This document shows, piece by piece, positions 1-6,542 of a stretch of DNA of 14,077 nucleotides (its first letter is position 1; each line of letters starts with the position of its first letter). The position numbers and the translations under genes are program-made. The notes beneath the pieces were generated by a model. The model was not told where the DNA came from and did no database searches. It was given only the letters and a program-made list of their open reading frames with translations. Source of the DNA: Gemmatimonadota bacterium (GTDB lineage: Bacteria > Gemmatimonadota > Gemmatimonadetes > Gemmatimonadales > GWC2-71-9); contig JAEHDT010000087.1 in the NCBI GenBank assembly GCA_016880225.1, positions 1 to 14,077 on the forward strand, given 5' to 3'.

Positions 1-1
1 C

Positions 2-217
2 CGCCGCACCAAACACTTCATGCGTACCCTGTACGCGCTCAACTCCGCCTGGCGGCTGAAACGCAGTCACACGGCCGGGCCGTCGTCGCGGGACTATTGG
101 CAGGCGGGGAAGAGCGTGAGCGGGATCACGAGCATCGAGCCGGCGGGAGAAATCGTGCGGCGCTTCGCCGCGGCGGCGCGGGCGACTAGTTCCGATCCGG
201 CACCACGCGCCAGCTGA
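2..217 (+). CDS. C-terminal fragment of an unrecognised protein (5' end outside window)
   Basis: The frame is open from the first bases of the window to a TGA at 215-217 and runs upstream past the first visible ATG at 20, so the gene is cut by the window edge. Third codon positions are almost all G or C, which supports coding in this frame over the other two. The visible 71 or so residues are basic and mixed (for example ALNSAWRLKRSHTAG and a final FAAAARATSS), with no motif, membrane segment or signal I recognise. It converges on the DUF4397 lipoprotein gene and the two 3' ends overlap by about 32 bases. I cannot assign a function. Confidence 0.6.
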   Translation, partial: RRTKHFMRTLYALNSAWRLKRSHTAGPSSRDYWQAGKSVSGITSIEPAGEIVRRFAAAARATSSDPAPRAS

Positions 218-866
218 CCAAACCGCCGGGCGCGTCGACGAGCGTGACGGTGCGCGCCTGGCCGTCGCCCACCGGGATCGAGTCCGTCGCGAGCAGCGTG
301 TCCATCACGCCGTTATGGGCGATCACCACCGTCCACCTTCCCGGAGTACTCTCGAAGTAGCTCGTCACGGCGCGGAAGTTGAGCGGCTGCCGCGTCGGGA
401 TCAGACCGCTCGAGTCGGGCTGGCTGCGATAGGCGTCGATCGCCCCCGCCCCCTCCGCAAAGTTGGCCAAGCGCAGCCGGCCGTGCCCCGGCGCGGGCTG
501 CGAGCCGGTGTCGGACACGACCACCGGGTCTACGATGTGGTCAGACCCCGACACGGAATCGATAAGGAACGCCGTGTAGTTGACACCGCTCAGGGTATTG
601 AAGACGAGCAACACGTGCAGGCCCGAGTTCGCCGGTACGGGCTCGAGCGTGTGCGGGCCGGGTGAGAGGGCCAGCGCCCGGGTCAGCTCACCGAAGGCGA
701 GTGCGCTCGCGAGTGGGCGCTGGTCCACCACCACGTTCAGGGTCGGCCCACCCAGGATCGCGTGCAGCGCCCGGACGACAGATGCCTGGGGCGGCGGCGG
801 GCCGTTGCCGTTGTCGCAGGCGGCGAGCGCCGCGGCCACGGCGATCGCTCCGGCGCAGCGCCTCAC
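186..866 (-). CDS. DUF4397-domain lipoprotein
   Basis: This is a predicted 226-residue exported lipoprotein. The chosen start is the GTG at 866-864, which overlaps the TGA of the upstream dehydrogenase as GTGA. From this start the protein begins with two arginines, a short Ala-rich hydrophobic segment and a lipobox LAAC with Cys17, a typical signal peptidase II site. Longer in-frame extensions upstream lie inside the dehydrogenase gene and are not credible. The mature part starts with an Asn/Pro-rich linker. It then carries VRALHAILGGPTLNVVVD and a following beta-rich stretch, resembling the DUF4397 fold (predicted surface beta-sandwich, function unknown). It is the last gene of the five-gene minus-strand operon. 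The family assignment rests on pattern recognition; lipoprotein status is well supported. Confidence 0.82.
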   Translation of the reverse strand: MRRCAGAIAVAAALAACDNGNGPPPPQASVVRALHAILGGPTLNVVVDQRPLASALAFGELTRALALSPGPHTLEPVPANSGLHVLLVFNTLSGVNYTAFLIDSVSGSDHIVDPVVVSDTGSQPAPGHGRLRLANFAEGAGAIDAYRSQPDSSGLIPTRQPLNFRAVTSYFESTPGRWTVVIAHNGVMDTLLATDSIPVGDGQARTVTLVDAPGGLVSWRVVPDRN

Positions 867-1636
867 GTTTCCCGGTGCACCACGTACACGTTGCGCTGCG
901 CCGTCGGCATGATCACCACGTCGAGGATGTTCACGTGCTCCGGCAGGTTCACCACGTAGGCGATCGTGTCGGCGACGTCGTCCCCCGTGAGCGGCTGCAA
1001 GCCCTGATACACCGATTTCGCCCGCTGGCGGTCGCCGTGGAACCGGACTTCGGAGAACTCCGTCTCCACCAATCCAGGATCCACCGACGAGACGCGGATC
1101 GGCGTGCCGGCCACGTCGAGGTTCATGCCTTCGGTGAGCGCCCGCACGCCGAACTTGGTGGCGTTGTACACGTTCCCCATCGGGTACGTCTGGTGCCCTG
1201 CCGTCGAGCCGATGTTCACGATGTGCCCGCGACCGCGCGCGATCATGTGCGGCAGGATCGCCCGGGTGACGTTCAACAGTCCCTTCAGGTTCGTGTCGAT
1301 CATGCGGTCCCAGTCCTCGGGATCGCCCTCCTGGATCTTGGTCATGCCGCTCGCGAGCCCGGCGCTGTTGATGAGCACGTCCGGGATGCGGCCGGCGCGC
1401 ACCAGGGCTTCCGCGGCCCGGTCCACCGCGCCGCGATCGCGCACGTCGACCTGGGCGACGGAGAGCTTTACCCGGTGCTCGGCGCCGAGCTCCGCCGCCA
1501 GCCGCTCGAGCCGGTCGGCGCGCCGCGCCCACAGGACGAGGTCCGCTCCCTCGACGGCGAACCGCCGGGCGCACGCCGCCCCGATCCCGGAGCTCGCGCC
1601 GGTGATGAGAATCAGCTTCCCCGCAATCCGGCTCAC
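863..1636 (-). CDS. short-chain dehydrogenase/reductase, YdfG-like (NADP-dependent hydroxy-acid dehydrogenase type)
   Basis: The gene encodes a classical SDR of 257 residues, the usual family length, acting as a cytoplasmic NAD(P)-dependent oxidoreductase. Visible motifs are the Rossmann glycine motif TGASSGIG at 12-19, an arginine pair after beta-2 (WARR, about 36-39) that favours NADP(H), NSAG at 90-93, Asn116, Ser144 and the YNATK active site (Tyr157, Lys161), with PG at 187-188. The C-terminal region with VNLPEHVNILDVVIMPT is characteristic of YdfG-type 3-hydroxy acid/serine dehydrogenases. The start is taken as GTG at 1636, seven bases after the M13 peptidase stop, because SRIAGKLILITG is a normal SDR N-terminus. 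A GGTGAG about six bases upstream is a weak ribosome-binding candidate. The stop overlaps the start of the lipoprotein gene. The substrate cannot be read from sequence. Confidence 0.9.
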   Translation of the reverse strand: MSRIAGKLILITGASSGIGAACARRFAVEGADLVLWARRADRLERLAAELGAEHRVKLSVAQVDVRDRGAVDRAAEALVRAGRIPDVLINSAGLASGMTKIQEGDPEDWDRMIDTNLKGLLNVTRAILPHMIARGRGHIVNIGSTAGHQTYPMGNVYNATKFGVRALTEGMNLDVAGTPIRVSSVDPGLVETEFSEVRFHGDRQRAKSVYQGLQPLTGDDVADTIAYVVNLPEHVNILDVVIMPTAQRNVYVVHRET

Positions 1637-1643
1637 GCCGGGC

Positions 1644-3695
1644 TCACCAGATCCGGGGGCGCACCGAGTCGGCGCGGACCATCTCGTCGCCCGCGCGGCA
1701 GGCGAACGCCTGCGCGAACTCGGACATGTTCGAAAGCGGGCCGTCCACCCGCCAGCGCGGCGGCGAGTGGGGGTTCGTGCCGACCATGAGCCGGGCGTAG
1801 GCGTCACGGTACTTCTCCCGCCAGATCCGCGCCCAGCCGAGGAAGAACCGCTGCTCGGGGGTGAAGCCGTCGATCAGCGCCGGGCGCGGCTTGCCGGCGA
1901 GCGAGCGCTCGAACGCGGCGTACGCGATCCGCAGCCCGTTCAGGTCGGCGAGGTTCTCGCCCAGGGTCAGGCGGCCATTGACGTGCAGGGTGTCGACGGC
2001 CACGTAGCCACCGAACTGGTCCACCACGAGTTGTGCCTGGGCCTTGAACCGGTCCCCATCCGCCTGCGTCCACCAGTCTCGTAGATTGCCGTCGGCGTCG
2101 TACTGACGCCCCGCGTCGTCGAACCCATGCGTCAGTTCGTGACCGATGACCGCGCCCATGCCGCCGTAGTTGATCGCGTCGTCGGCGTCCGGGTTGAAGA
2201 ACGGCGGCTGCAGAATCCCGGCGGGAAACACGATCTCGTTCATCCGCGGGTTGTAGTAGGCGTTGACCGTCGGCGGCGTCATCCCCCAGCGGCTGCGGTC
2301 CACCGGCTTCCCGATCTCCGCGAGCCGTTGGCCGGTGTCGAACTCGGAGGCGGAGAGCAGATTCGCCACGAACGGCCCCGGCTCGACGGCGAGCCCGGCG
2401 TAGTCCCGCCAGCGGTCGGGATAGCCGATCTTGTTCGCATAGGCCGCGAGCTTGGCGAGTGCCTGCTGCCGCGTGGCGTCGCTCATCCATTCGAGCGCGT
2501 GCAGGCGGTCGCGCATCACCGCCTCGAGGTTGTGTACCATCTCGAGGGCGCGCCGCTTTGCGTCGGGGCCGAACGTCCGCGCCACGTACTCCTGGCCGAG
2601 CGCCTCCCCGAGCGCGTTGTCGGTCGCCTGCACGCAGCGGCGCCACCGCGGCTGTTGCTCCTTCACCCCGGTGAGCAGCTGCTGAAACCGGAAGGCTTCG
2701 TCCGCGAAAGAGGTGCCAAGCCAGGGAGCCGTCCGCTCGAGCAGATGCCAGCGGAGGTACCAGCGCCAGTCGTCGATCGGCCGCTCGCGGACGAGGTCGC
2801 TCAGCCGCTTGAAGAAGCCGGGCTGGCGCACGTTGAGTGCGGAGACCGCCGGGGCACCGACGGCCGCGAAATACTCCGGCCACGCGATGGCGGGGCTGAG
2901 CGCGCCGAGCTCAGCAACCGACATCTTGTGGTACACGGCGTTCGGATCGCGCTGCTCGACCCGCGTCATGGAGGCGCTCGCGAGCTCCGACTCGAGCGCC
3001 ATGATGCGCTGCGCCGCCGCGCCAGCCTCGTCGGCGCCGGCGCCTCCGAGCTCGAGCATCCGCGCGACGTGGGCGACGTACGCCTGCTTGAGGCGCTCGG
3101 ACGCACTGTCGGTCTTCGTGTAGTAGTCGCGGTCGGGGAGGCCCAGCCCGCCCTGACCCGCCTCCGCGATCACCTCGCTCGACCGCTTCGCGTCCGGTCC
3201 CGCGGTGAAGGAGAACAACACCCGCGCCCCAATGCGCTGCAGCCGCGCCACCTCCGTTTGCAGGTCCGCCGTCGAGCTCACGCGCGCAATCCGGTCGAGC
3301 GCCGGCCGGAGCGGCCCGACCCCGGCCGCGTCCGCGGCCGCGGAGTCGAGGCACGTCCCGTAGAACGTGCCGAGCATGCGGCGGTTGCTCCCCCGCGGCG
3401 CCGCGCCGTCCTTGGCCGCCGCCTCGAGCACGTCGTGCAGCACGTCCAGGTTGCGCACGTACAGCTCGTTGAAGCTTCCCCACGTCGGGAAGGCAGCGGG
3501 AATCTCCGTACGGGCGAGCCAGCCGCCATTCGCGAACCGGAAGAAATCGCTGCACGGGGCGCATGTGGTGTCGAGGCTCGACCGATCGAACGCGCGTGCC
3601 GCCGATGCGGGCTGCGGCGCCACACGGGGCGCCGCGTGACTGCATCCCAACAACGCGGCGGCCACCGCCGCGACCCGGACGCTGCGAGAGCTCAT
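1644..3695 (-). CDS. M13 family zinc metallopeptidase (neprilysin/PepO-like), predicted lipoprotein
   Basis: This is a 683-residue gluzincin endopeptidase, full length for family M13, which cleaves small peptides outside the cytoplasm. The zinc site is intact: HELTH at 519-523 supplies both His ligands and the catalytic Glu520, and GENLAD at 579-584 supplies the third ligand Glu580. The substrate-backbone motif NAYY (478-481) and the C-terminal NPHSPPRWRVDGPLSN block (641-656) are present, and the chain ends in Trp like many M13 enzymes. The N-terminus has a short hydrophobic segment ending in LLGC (15-18), a good lipobox, so the enzyme is probably anchored in the periplasm or outer membrane. 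The ATG at 3695 has a strong GGGAGGT Shine-Dalgarno ending seven bases upstream, starting in the stop codon of the preceding propeller gene. Function is confident; substrate is unknown. Confidence 0.95.
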   Translation of the reverse strand: MSSRSVRVAAVAAALLGCSHAAPRVAPQPASAARAFDRSSLDTTCAPCSDFFRFANGGWLARTEIPAAFPTWGSFNELYVRNLDVLHDVLEAAAKDGAAPRGSNRRMLGTFYGTCLDSAAADAAGVGPLRPALDRIARVSSTADLQTEVARLQRIGARVLFSFTAGPDAKRSSEVIAEAGQGGLGLPDRDYYTKTDSASERLKQAYVAHVARMLELGGAGADEAGAAAQRIMALESELASASMTRVEQRDPNAVYHKMSVAELGALSPAIAWPEYFAAVGAPAVSALNVRQPGFFKRLSDLVRERPIDDWRWYLRWHLLERTAPWLGTSFADEAFRFQQLLTGVKEQQPRWRRCVQATDNALGEALGQEYVARTFGPDAKRRALEMVHNLEAVMRDRLHALEWMSDATRQQALAKLAAYANKIGYPDRWRDYAGLAVEPGPFVANLLSASEFDTGQRLAEIGKPVDRSRWGMTPPTVNAYYNPRMNEIVFPAGILQPPFFNPDADDAINYGGMGAVIGHELTHGFDDAGRQYDADGNLRDWWTQADGDRFKAQAQLVVDQFGGYVAVDTLHVNGRLTLGENLADLNGLRIAYAAFERSLAGKPRPALIDGFTPEQRFFLGWARIWREKYRDAYARLMVGTNPHSPPRWRVDGPLSNMSEFAQAFACRAGDEMVRADSVRPRIW

Positions 3696-3701
3696 GATCC
3701 G

Positions 3702-3708
3702 ACCTCCC
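3702..3708 (-). promoter_or_regulatory. strong ribosome binding site of the M13 peptidase gene
   Basis: On the minus strand GGGAGGT precedes the ATG at 3695, with a seven-base gap after GGAGG. Its first base is the final G of the TAG stop codon of the upstream propeller gene, so ribosomes terminating there sit at the peptidase start. This fixes the start choice and indicates translational coupling. Confidence 0.75.
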
Positions 3709-4886
3709 TATCTCATGTTCCCGGTGTGCCCCAGCGAGTAGCGGCCCGGCTGCGGCCACACGCACAGTCCATGAGGCTCCCGTCCCACCGGGATGCGGTG
3801 CGTGAGCCGCCCGGTCCCCGTGTCGAACACGTACACCTCATCGTCGTAGCGGCCCGACACCCATAGCTCCCTCCCGTCCGCGCTCACGTTCCCCATGTCG
3901 GGACTGCCGCCGCCCGGAACCGGCCACGTGGCCACGATGCGCCGGGTCCGCGGGTCGAGCACGCTGATGGACCCAGGCCCGCGGCGTCCGCCCGCGGTCG
4001 TGTTCCAGCCTCGATTCGTGACGTACATGAGCCGCCCGTCGCGACTGGGATAGATCCCGTGGGTCCCCCTCCCCGTCGCGATGAATCCGATGCGCCGGAA
4101 CGCCTCCGGATCGACCAAGAACACGCCGTTCGCTTTCATGTCGGCGACGAAGAACGTGCGCCCGTCGGGCGCGGAGCGGATGTCCTGCGGCATGGCGGTG
4201 CTGTCGAGCCCGCCGGGGTCGAGCATCAGATAGCCGGTCACCGTGCGGGTCGCGAGATCGACCTTCACGAGCCGTCCCGAGAACTCGCACGTCGCGATCG
4301 CGAACCGGCCGTCGGCGGCGAACTCCATGTGGTCCACGCCCCGGCATTGCACCGGGATGGACTGGACCAGCGCCATGGTTTTCGCGTCGCGGAAGTCGAG
4401 CCGCCGCCGCCGCTCGGCCACCACGATGGCAAAGCGACCGTCCGGTGTGAAGTACATGTTGTACGGATCGGCCACCGGCACGCTCGGCCCCTCGCGACCG
4501 GTCACGGGATCGATCGGCGTCAGGCTGTTGCCCCGATTGTTCGCCACCCAGAGCGTCGTGAGGTCGTAGGAGGGAACCACGTGCTGTGGCAGGGCGCCCG
4601 TGGGGAAGGTCCGCAGCACGCGGTAGCGGCGTGGATCGATCACCGTCACGGTGCCGTCGCGCAGGTTGGGTACGTAGACGAGCGGTCGCGCCGCGGCGGC
4701 GGCCGGGGCCAGACGGCCCACTCCCGTCGCCGCGTAGATATTGCGGCCGTCCGGGCGCGGCTCGGTGTCGGGCGCTGCCACCCGTGCAGCCGCTCCCGGC
4801 TTGCGCTCACCGCGGCACGCCGCCGCCAGCGCCAGCGCGTACAGCACGTCACGCGCGCGGGAGCGTCTGGACCACGGGGCGAACAT
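3708..4886 (-). CDS. YVTN-type beta-propeller protein, exported (probable lipoprotein)
   Basis: The gene encodes a secreted beta-propeller of about 390 residues built from repeats with Asp-Gly turns and VIDP/VLDP-like strand ends (for example YVPNLRDGTVTVIDP, IDPVTGREG, MYVTNRGWNT, VFDTGTGRLTHRIPVG). These are typical of YVTN/surface-layer propellers that act as binding scaffolds. The N-terminus (WSRRSRARD then LYALALAAAC) looks like a signal peptide with a weaker lipobox, LAAAC. I chose the ATG at 4886 because the preceding 19 codons contain several A/T-ending codons unlike the rest. Alternatives are GTG at 4898, which sits eight bases after a TATCTT box and could be leaderless, and ATG at 4943, which makes an ATGA overlap with the oxidoreductase stop. 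The gene lies twelve bases upstream of the M13 peptidase. The ligand or partner is unknown. Confidence 0.85.
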   Translation of the reverse strand: MFAPWSRRSRARDVLYALALAAACRGERKPGAAARVAAPDTEPRPDGRNIYAATGVGRLAPAAAAARPLVYVPNLRDGTVTVIDPRRYRVLRTFPTGALPQHVVPSYDLTTLWVANNRGNSLTPIDPVTGREGPSVPVADPYNMYFTPDGRFAIVVAERRRRLDFRDAKTMALVQSIPVQCRGVDHMEFAADGRFAIATCEFSGRLVKVDLATRTVTGYLMLDPGGLDSTAMPQDIRSAPDGRTFFVADMKANGVFLVDPEAFRRIGFIATGRGTHGIYPSRDGRLMYVTNRGWNTTAGGRRGPGSISVLDPRTRRIVATWPVPGGGSPDMGNVSADGRELWVSGRYDDEVYVFDTGTGRLTHRIPVGREPHGLCVWPQPGRYSLGHTGNMR

Positions 4887-4906
4887 CGGTAGCGTCACGG
4901 GGGCGT

Positions 4907-4912
4907 AAGATA
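4907..4912 (-). promoter_or_regulatory. candidate -10 box (TATCTT) before the propeller gene
   Basis: TATCTT on the minus strand is an A/T-rich island in very GC-rich sequence, eight bases upstream of an in-frame GTG at 4898 and twenty upstream of the ATG at 4886. It could start a secondary transcript inside the operon with little or no leader. No convincing -35 box is visible, so this is tentative. Confidence 0.3.
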
Positions 4913-4939
4913 CACGCGTTGAGACGCCCGCGGAGCGGG

Positions 4940-5899
4940 TCATGAACGCCCCCAGGCGATGAGCATCTTCCCGACGTTGCGGTTCTCCCGCATTCGCTGA
5001 AACGCCTCCGCCGCCCGCTCGGCGGGGACCACCGCGTCGACTGTGACGCGCAGCCTGCCCGCGGCGAACTCCGGCACGATCTCCTCCCGGAACCGGGCCA
5101 CGAGCGTCGCCTTCTCCGCCCGGCTCCGGGACCGGAGCGTCGAGCCCACGATGCGGGCGCGCTTCCGCATCAGCAGGGCGAGGTCCACATCCGCGCGGGC
5201 GCCCCCCATCGTCGCGATGATGACGATCCGTCCCCCCGTCGCGAGCAGCCGCAGGTCGCCCGCCAGGCTCGACGCGCCGACCGGGTCCAGCACCGCCGCC
5301 ACGGCGTCGCGCCCCCACCGGGCCTCGATCTCCGCGACAGGGTCGTGCTGCGTGGTATCGATCGCGACGTCCGCGCCGGCCCGCTGGAGCGCCGCGACCT
5401 TCCCGGCGCTGCGGGTCGTGGCGGCGACCTTCGCGCCCGCGAGCTTCGCGATTTGAATCGCCGCGAGCCCCACACCCGAAGCGCCGCCGTGCACGAGCAC
5501 GCCGCTATCCCGCGCCAGCCCGCCTTCCACCACGAGATTCACGAACGCCGTGAGAAACGCCTCCGGAATGGCGGCCGCACTGACCAGGTCCACGCCGGCC
5601 GGCGCGGGAAACACCTGGCCCTCGGGGGCGGCGACGTACTCGGCGTGTCCGCCACCCGCGAGCAGGGCGCACACCGGCTCCCCGGTGTCGTCCCGCGTTC
5701 CCGACACCTCGAGCCCCACGATGTCGGACTCGCCGGGCGGTGGCGGGTAGCGCCCCGCAATCTGCGACAGGTCGGCCCGGTTCAAGCCGGAGGCGGTCAC
5801 GCGGATCAGGATCTCGCCGGGGCCCGGGATCGGCACCGCCATCTCGCGCAGCGAGGCGACATAGCGGCCCTGCGGCTCGGAGACGTGCAGGTACTTCAT
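4940..5899 (-). CDS. NAD(P)H-quinone oxidoreductase, PIG3/MDR superfamily
   Basis: This is a 319-residue zinc-independent medium-chain dehydrogenase/reductase, likely reducing quinones with NADPH in the cytoplasm. The catalytic-domain signature of the PIG3 (TP53I3) group, GLNRADLSQIAGRYPPPPG, lies at 38-56. The cofactor motif HGGASGVGLAAIQIAK is at 137-152. The zinc ligands of alcohol dehydrogenases are absent, and the length fits the quinone oxidoreductase family. The start is the ATG at 5899 (MKYLHVSEP), the normal family N-terminus; upstream in-frame extension would run through the divergent promoter region. There is no Shine-Dalgarno, but TAGTAT sits seven bases before the ATG, suggesting a leaderless message. 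It is the first gene of the five-gene operon and its stop overlaps an ATG of the propeller frame. Confidence 0.9.
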   Translation of the reverse strand: MKYLHVSEPQGRYVASLREMAVPIPGPGEILIRVTASGLNRADLSQIAGRYPPPPGESDIVGLEVSGTRDDTGEPVCALLAGGGHAEYVAAPEGQVFPAPAGVDLVSAAAIPEAFLTAFVNLVVEGGLARDSGVLVHGGASGVGLAAIQIAKLAGAKVAATTRSAGKVAALQRAGADVAIDTTQHDPVAEIEARWGRDAVAAVLDPVGASSLAGDLRLLATGGRIVIIATMGGARADVDLALLMRKRARIVGSTLRSRSRAEKATLVARFREEIVPEFAAGRLRVTVDAVVPAERAAEAFQRMRENRNVGKMLIAWGRS

Positions 5900-5948
5900 G
5901 GCGGCAATACTAGCCGCGCGGGGCCGCCGCGTGCAAAATTCCGCGGCC
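5900..5948. promoter_or_regulatory. divergent promoter region between the oxidoreductase operon and tag
   Basis: These 49 bases separate two divergent start codons. On the minus strand, TAGTAT (complement of 5907-5912) lies seven bases before the ATG at 5899, with TTGCAC (complement of 5931-5936) eighteen bases further upstream as a possible -35. On the plus strand, CAAAAT (5934-5939) lies nine bases before the ATG at 5949. Neither side has a Shine-Dalgarno sequence, so both messages may be leaderless, and the two promoter elements overlap within 33 bases. Promoter assignment is by eye. Confidence 0.45.
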
Positions 5949-6542
5949 ATGCCCAAGCGCTGCTGGGGAGACCGGAACCCGCTGCTCGCCGCCTACCACG
6001 ACCACGAGTGGGGCGTGCCGTTGTACAATGATCGCGACTTGTTCGCGAAGCTGGTGCTGGACGGCTTCCAGGCCGGCCTCTCGTGGCAGGTGATTCTGAA
6101 CAAGCGCGCCCGGTTCCTCGAGGCCTTCGACGGCTTCGACCCCGAGCGCATGGCCCGCTACGACCGGAAGAAGATCGTTCAGCTCTTGAAGGACCCCGGC
6201 ATCGTGCGTAACCGCCAGAAGGTCGCGGCGGCGGTATCCAATGCGCGCGCGTTCCTCGACTTCGTGCCCCCCGGCAGTGCCGGAGGGTTCGGCGCGTTTC
6301 TCTGGGGCTTCGTGGGAGGGGCGCCGAAGCAGAACCGGCGGCGCTCGATCCGTGAGCTGCCGGCGCGCACCCGCGAATCGGACGCGATGAGCGAGGCGCT
6401 CGTGAAGCGTGGGTTTCGCTTCGTCGGGCCCACCATCTGTTACGCGTTCATGCAGGCCGTCGGCATGGTCAATGATCATCTCGTCACCTGCTTCCGCCAC
6501 GGCGAGGTGCAGCGTCTCGCCGCCCCGGGCCGGAGCCGGTGA
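5949..6542 (+). CDS. tag: DNA-3-methyladenine glycosylase I
   Basis: This 197-residue cytoplasmic base-excision repair enzyme removes 3-methyladenine from alkylated DNA. It aligns with E. coli Tag along its length: RCW (4-6), AYHDHEWGVP (15-24), GFQAGLSW (39-46), ICYAFMQAVGMVNDHLVTC. The zinc-snap ligands are visible as Cys5, His17 and the His and Cys of NDHLVTC. Tyr16 and Trp46 of the base pocket are kept, but the residue equivalent to E. coli Glu38, which contacts the methylated base, is Asp38. I chose the ATG at 5949 (MPKRCWGD) because it matches the family N-terminus; the longer frame would enter the opposite gene's promoter. No Shine-Dalgarno precedes it. Its TGA overlaps the transporter's GTG start by four bases. 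Identity is confident. Confidence 0.94.
   Translation: MPKRCWGDRNPLLAAYHDHEWGVPLYNDRDLFAKLVLDGFQAGLSWQVILNKRARFLEAFDGFDPERMARYDRKKIVQLLKDPGIVRNRQKVAAAVSNARAFLDFVPPGSAGGFGAFLWGFVGGAPKQNRRRSIRELPARTRESDAMSEALVKRGFRFVGPTICYAFMQAVGMVNDHLVTCFRHGEVQRLAAPGRSR

Noticed and set aside
867..1574. Long upstream extension of the DUF4397 lipoprotein reading frame
   Set aside because: The extension lies wholly inside the dehydrogenase gene in another frame, is Arg/Gly/Pro-rich, and would bury the signal peptide and lipobox in the middle of the protein.
662..1789. 375-codon open frame on the plus strand opposite the dehydrogenase
   Set aside because: The opposite strand has a complete SDR with every catalytic motif; this frame has none and is His/Arg/Pro-rich.
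2822..2840. TGGC...TTGA stretch considered as a sigma-54 promoter
   Set aside because: Spacing between the GG and GC elements is too short and it lies inside the M13 gene. I found no convincing sigma-54 promoter in the window for the activator to use.
2127..3866. 579-codon open frame on the plus strand opposite the M13 peptidase
   Set aside because: It is antisense to a gene with intact HELTH and GENLAD motifs. Its translation is rich in Arg, Pro, Val, His and Leu with no domain, as expected from the complement of GC-biased codons.
4059..4892. 277-codon open frame on the plus strand opposite the propeller gene
   Set aside because: It is antisense to clear YVTN-type repeats, with no recognisable domain or ribosome binding site.
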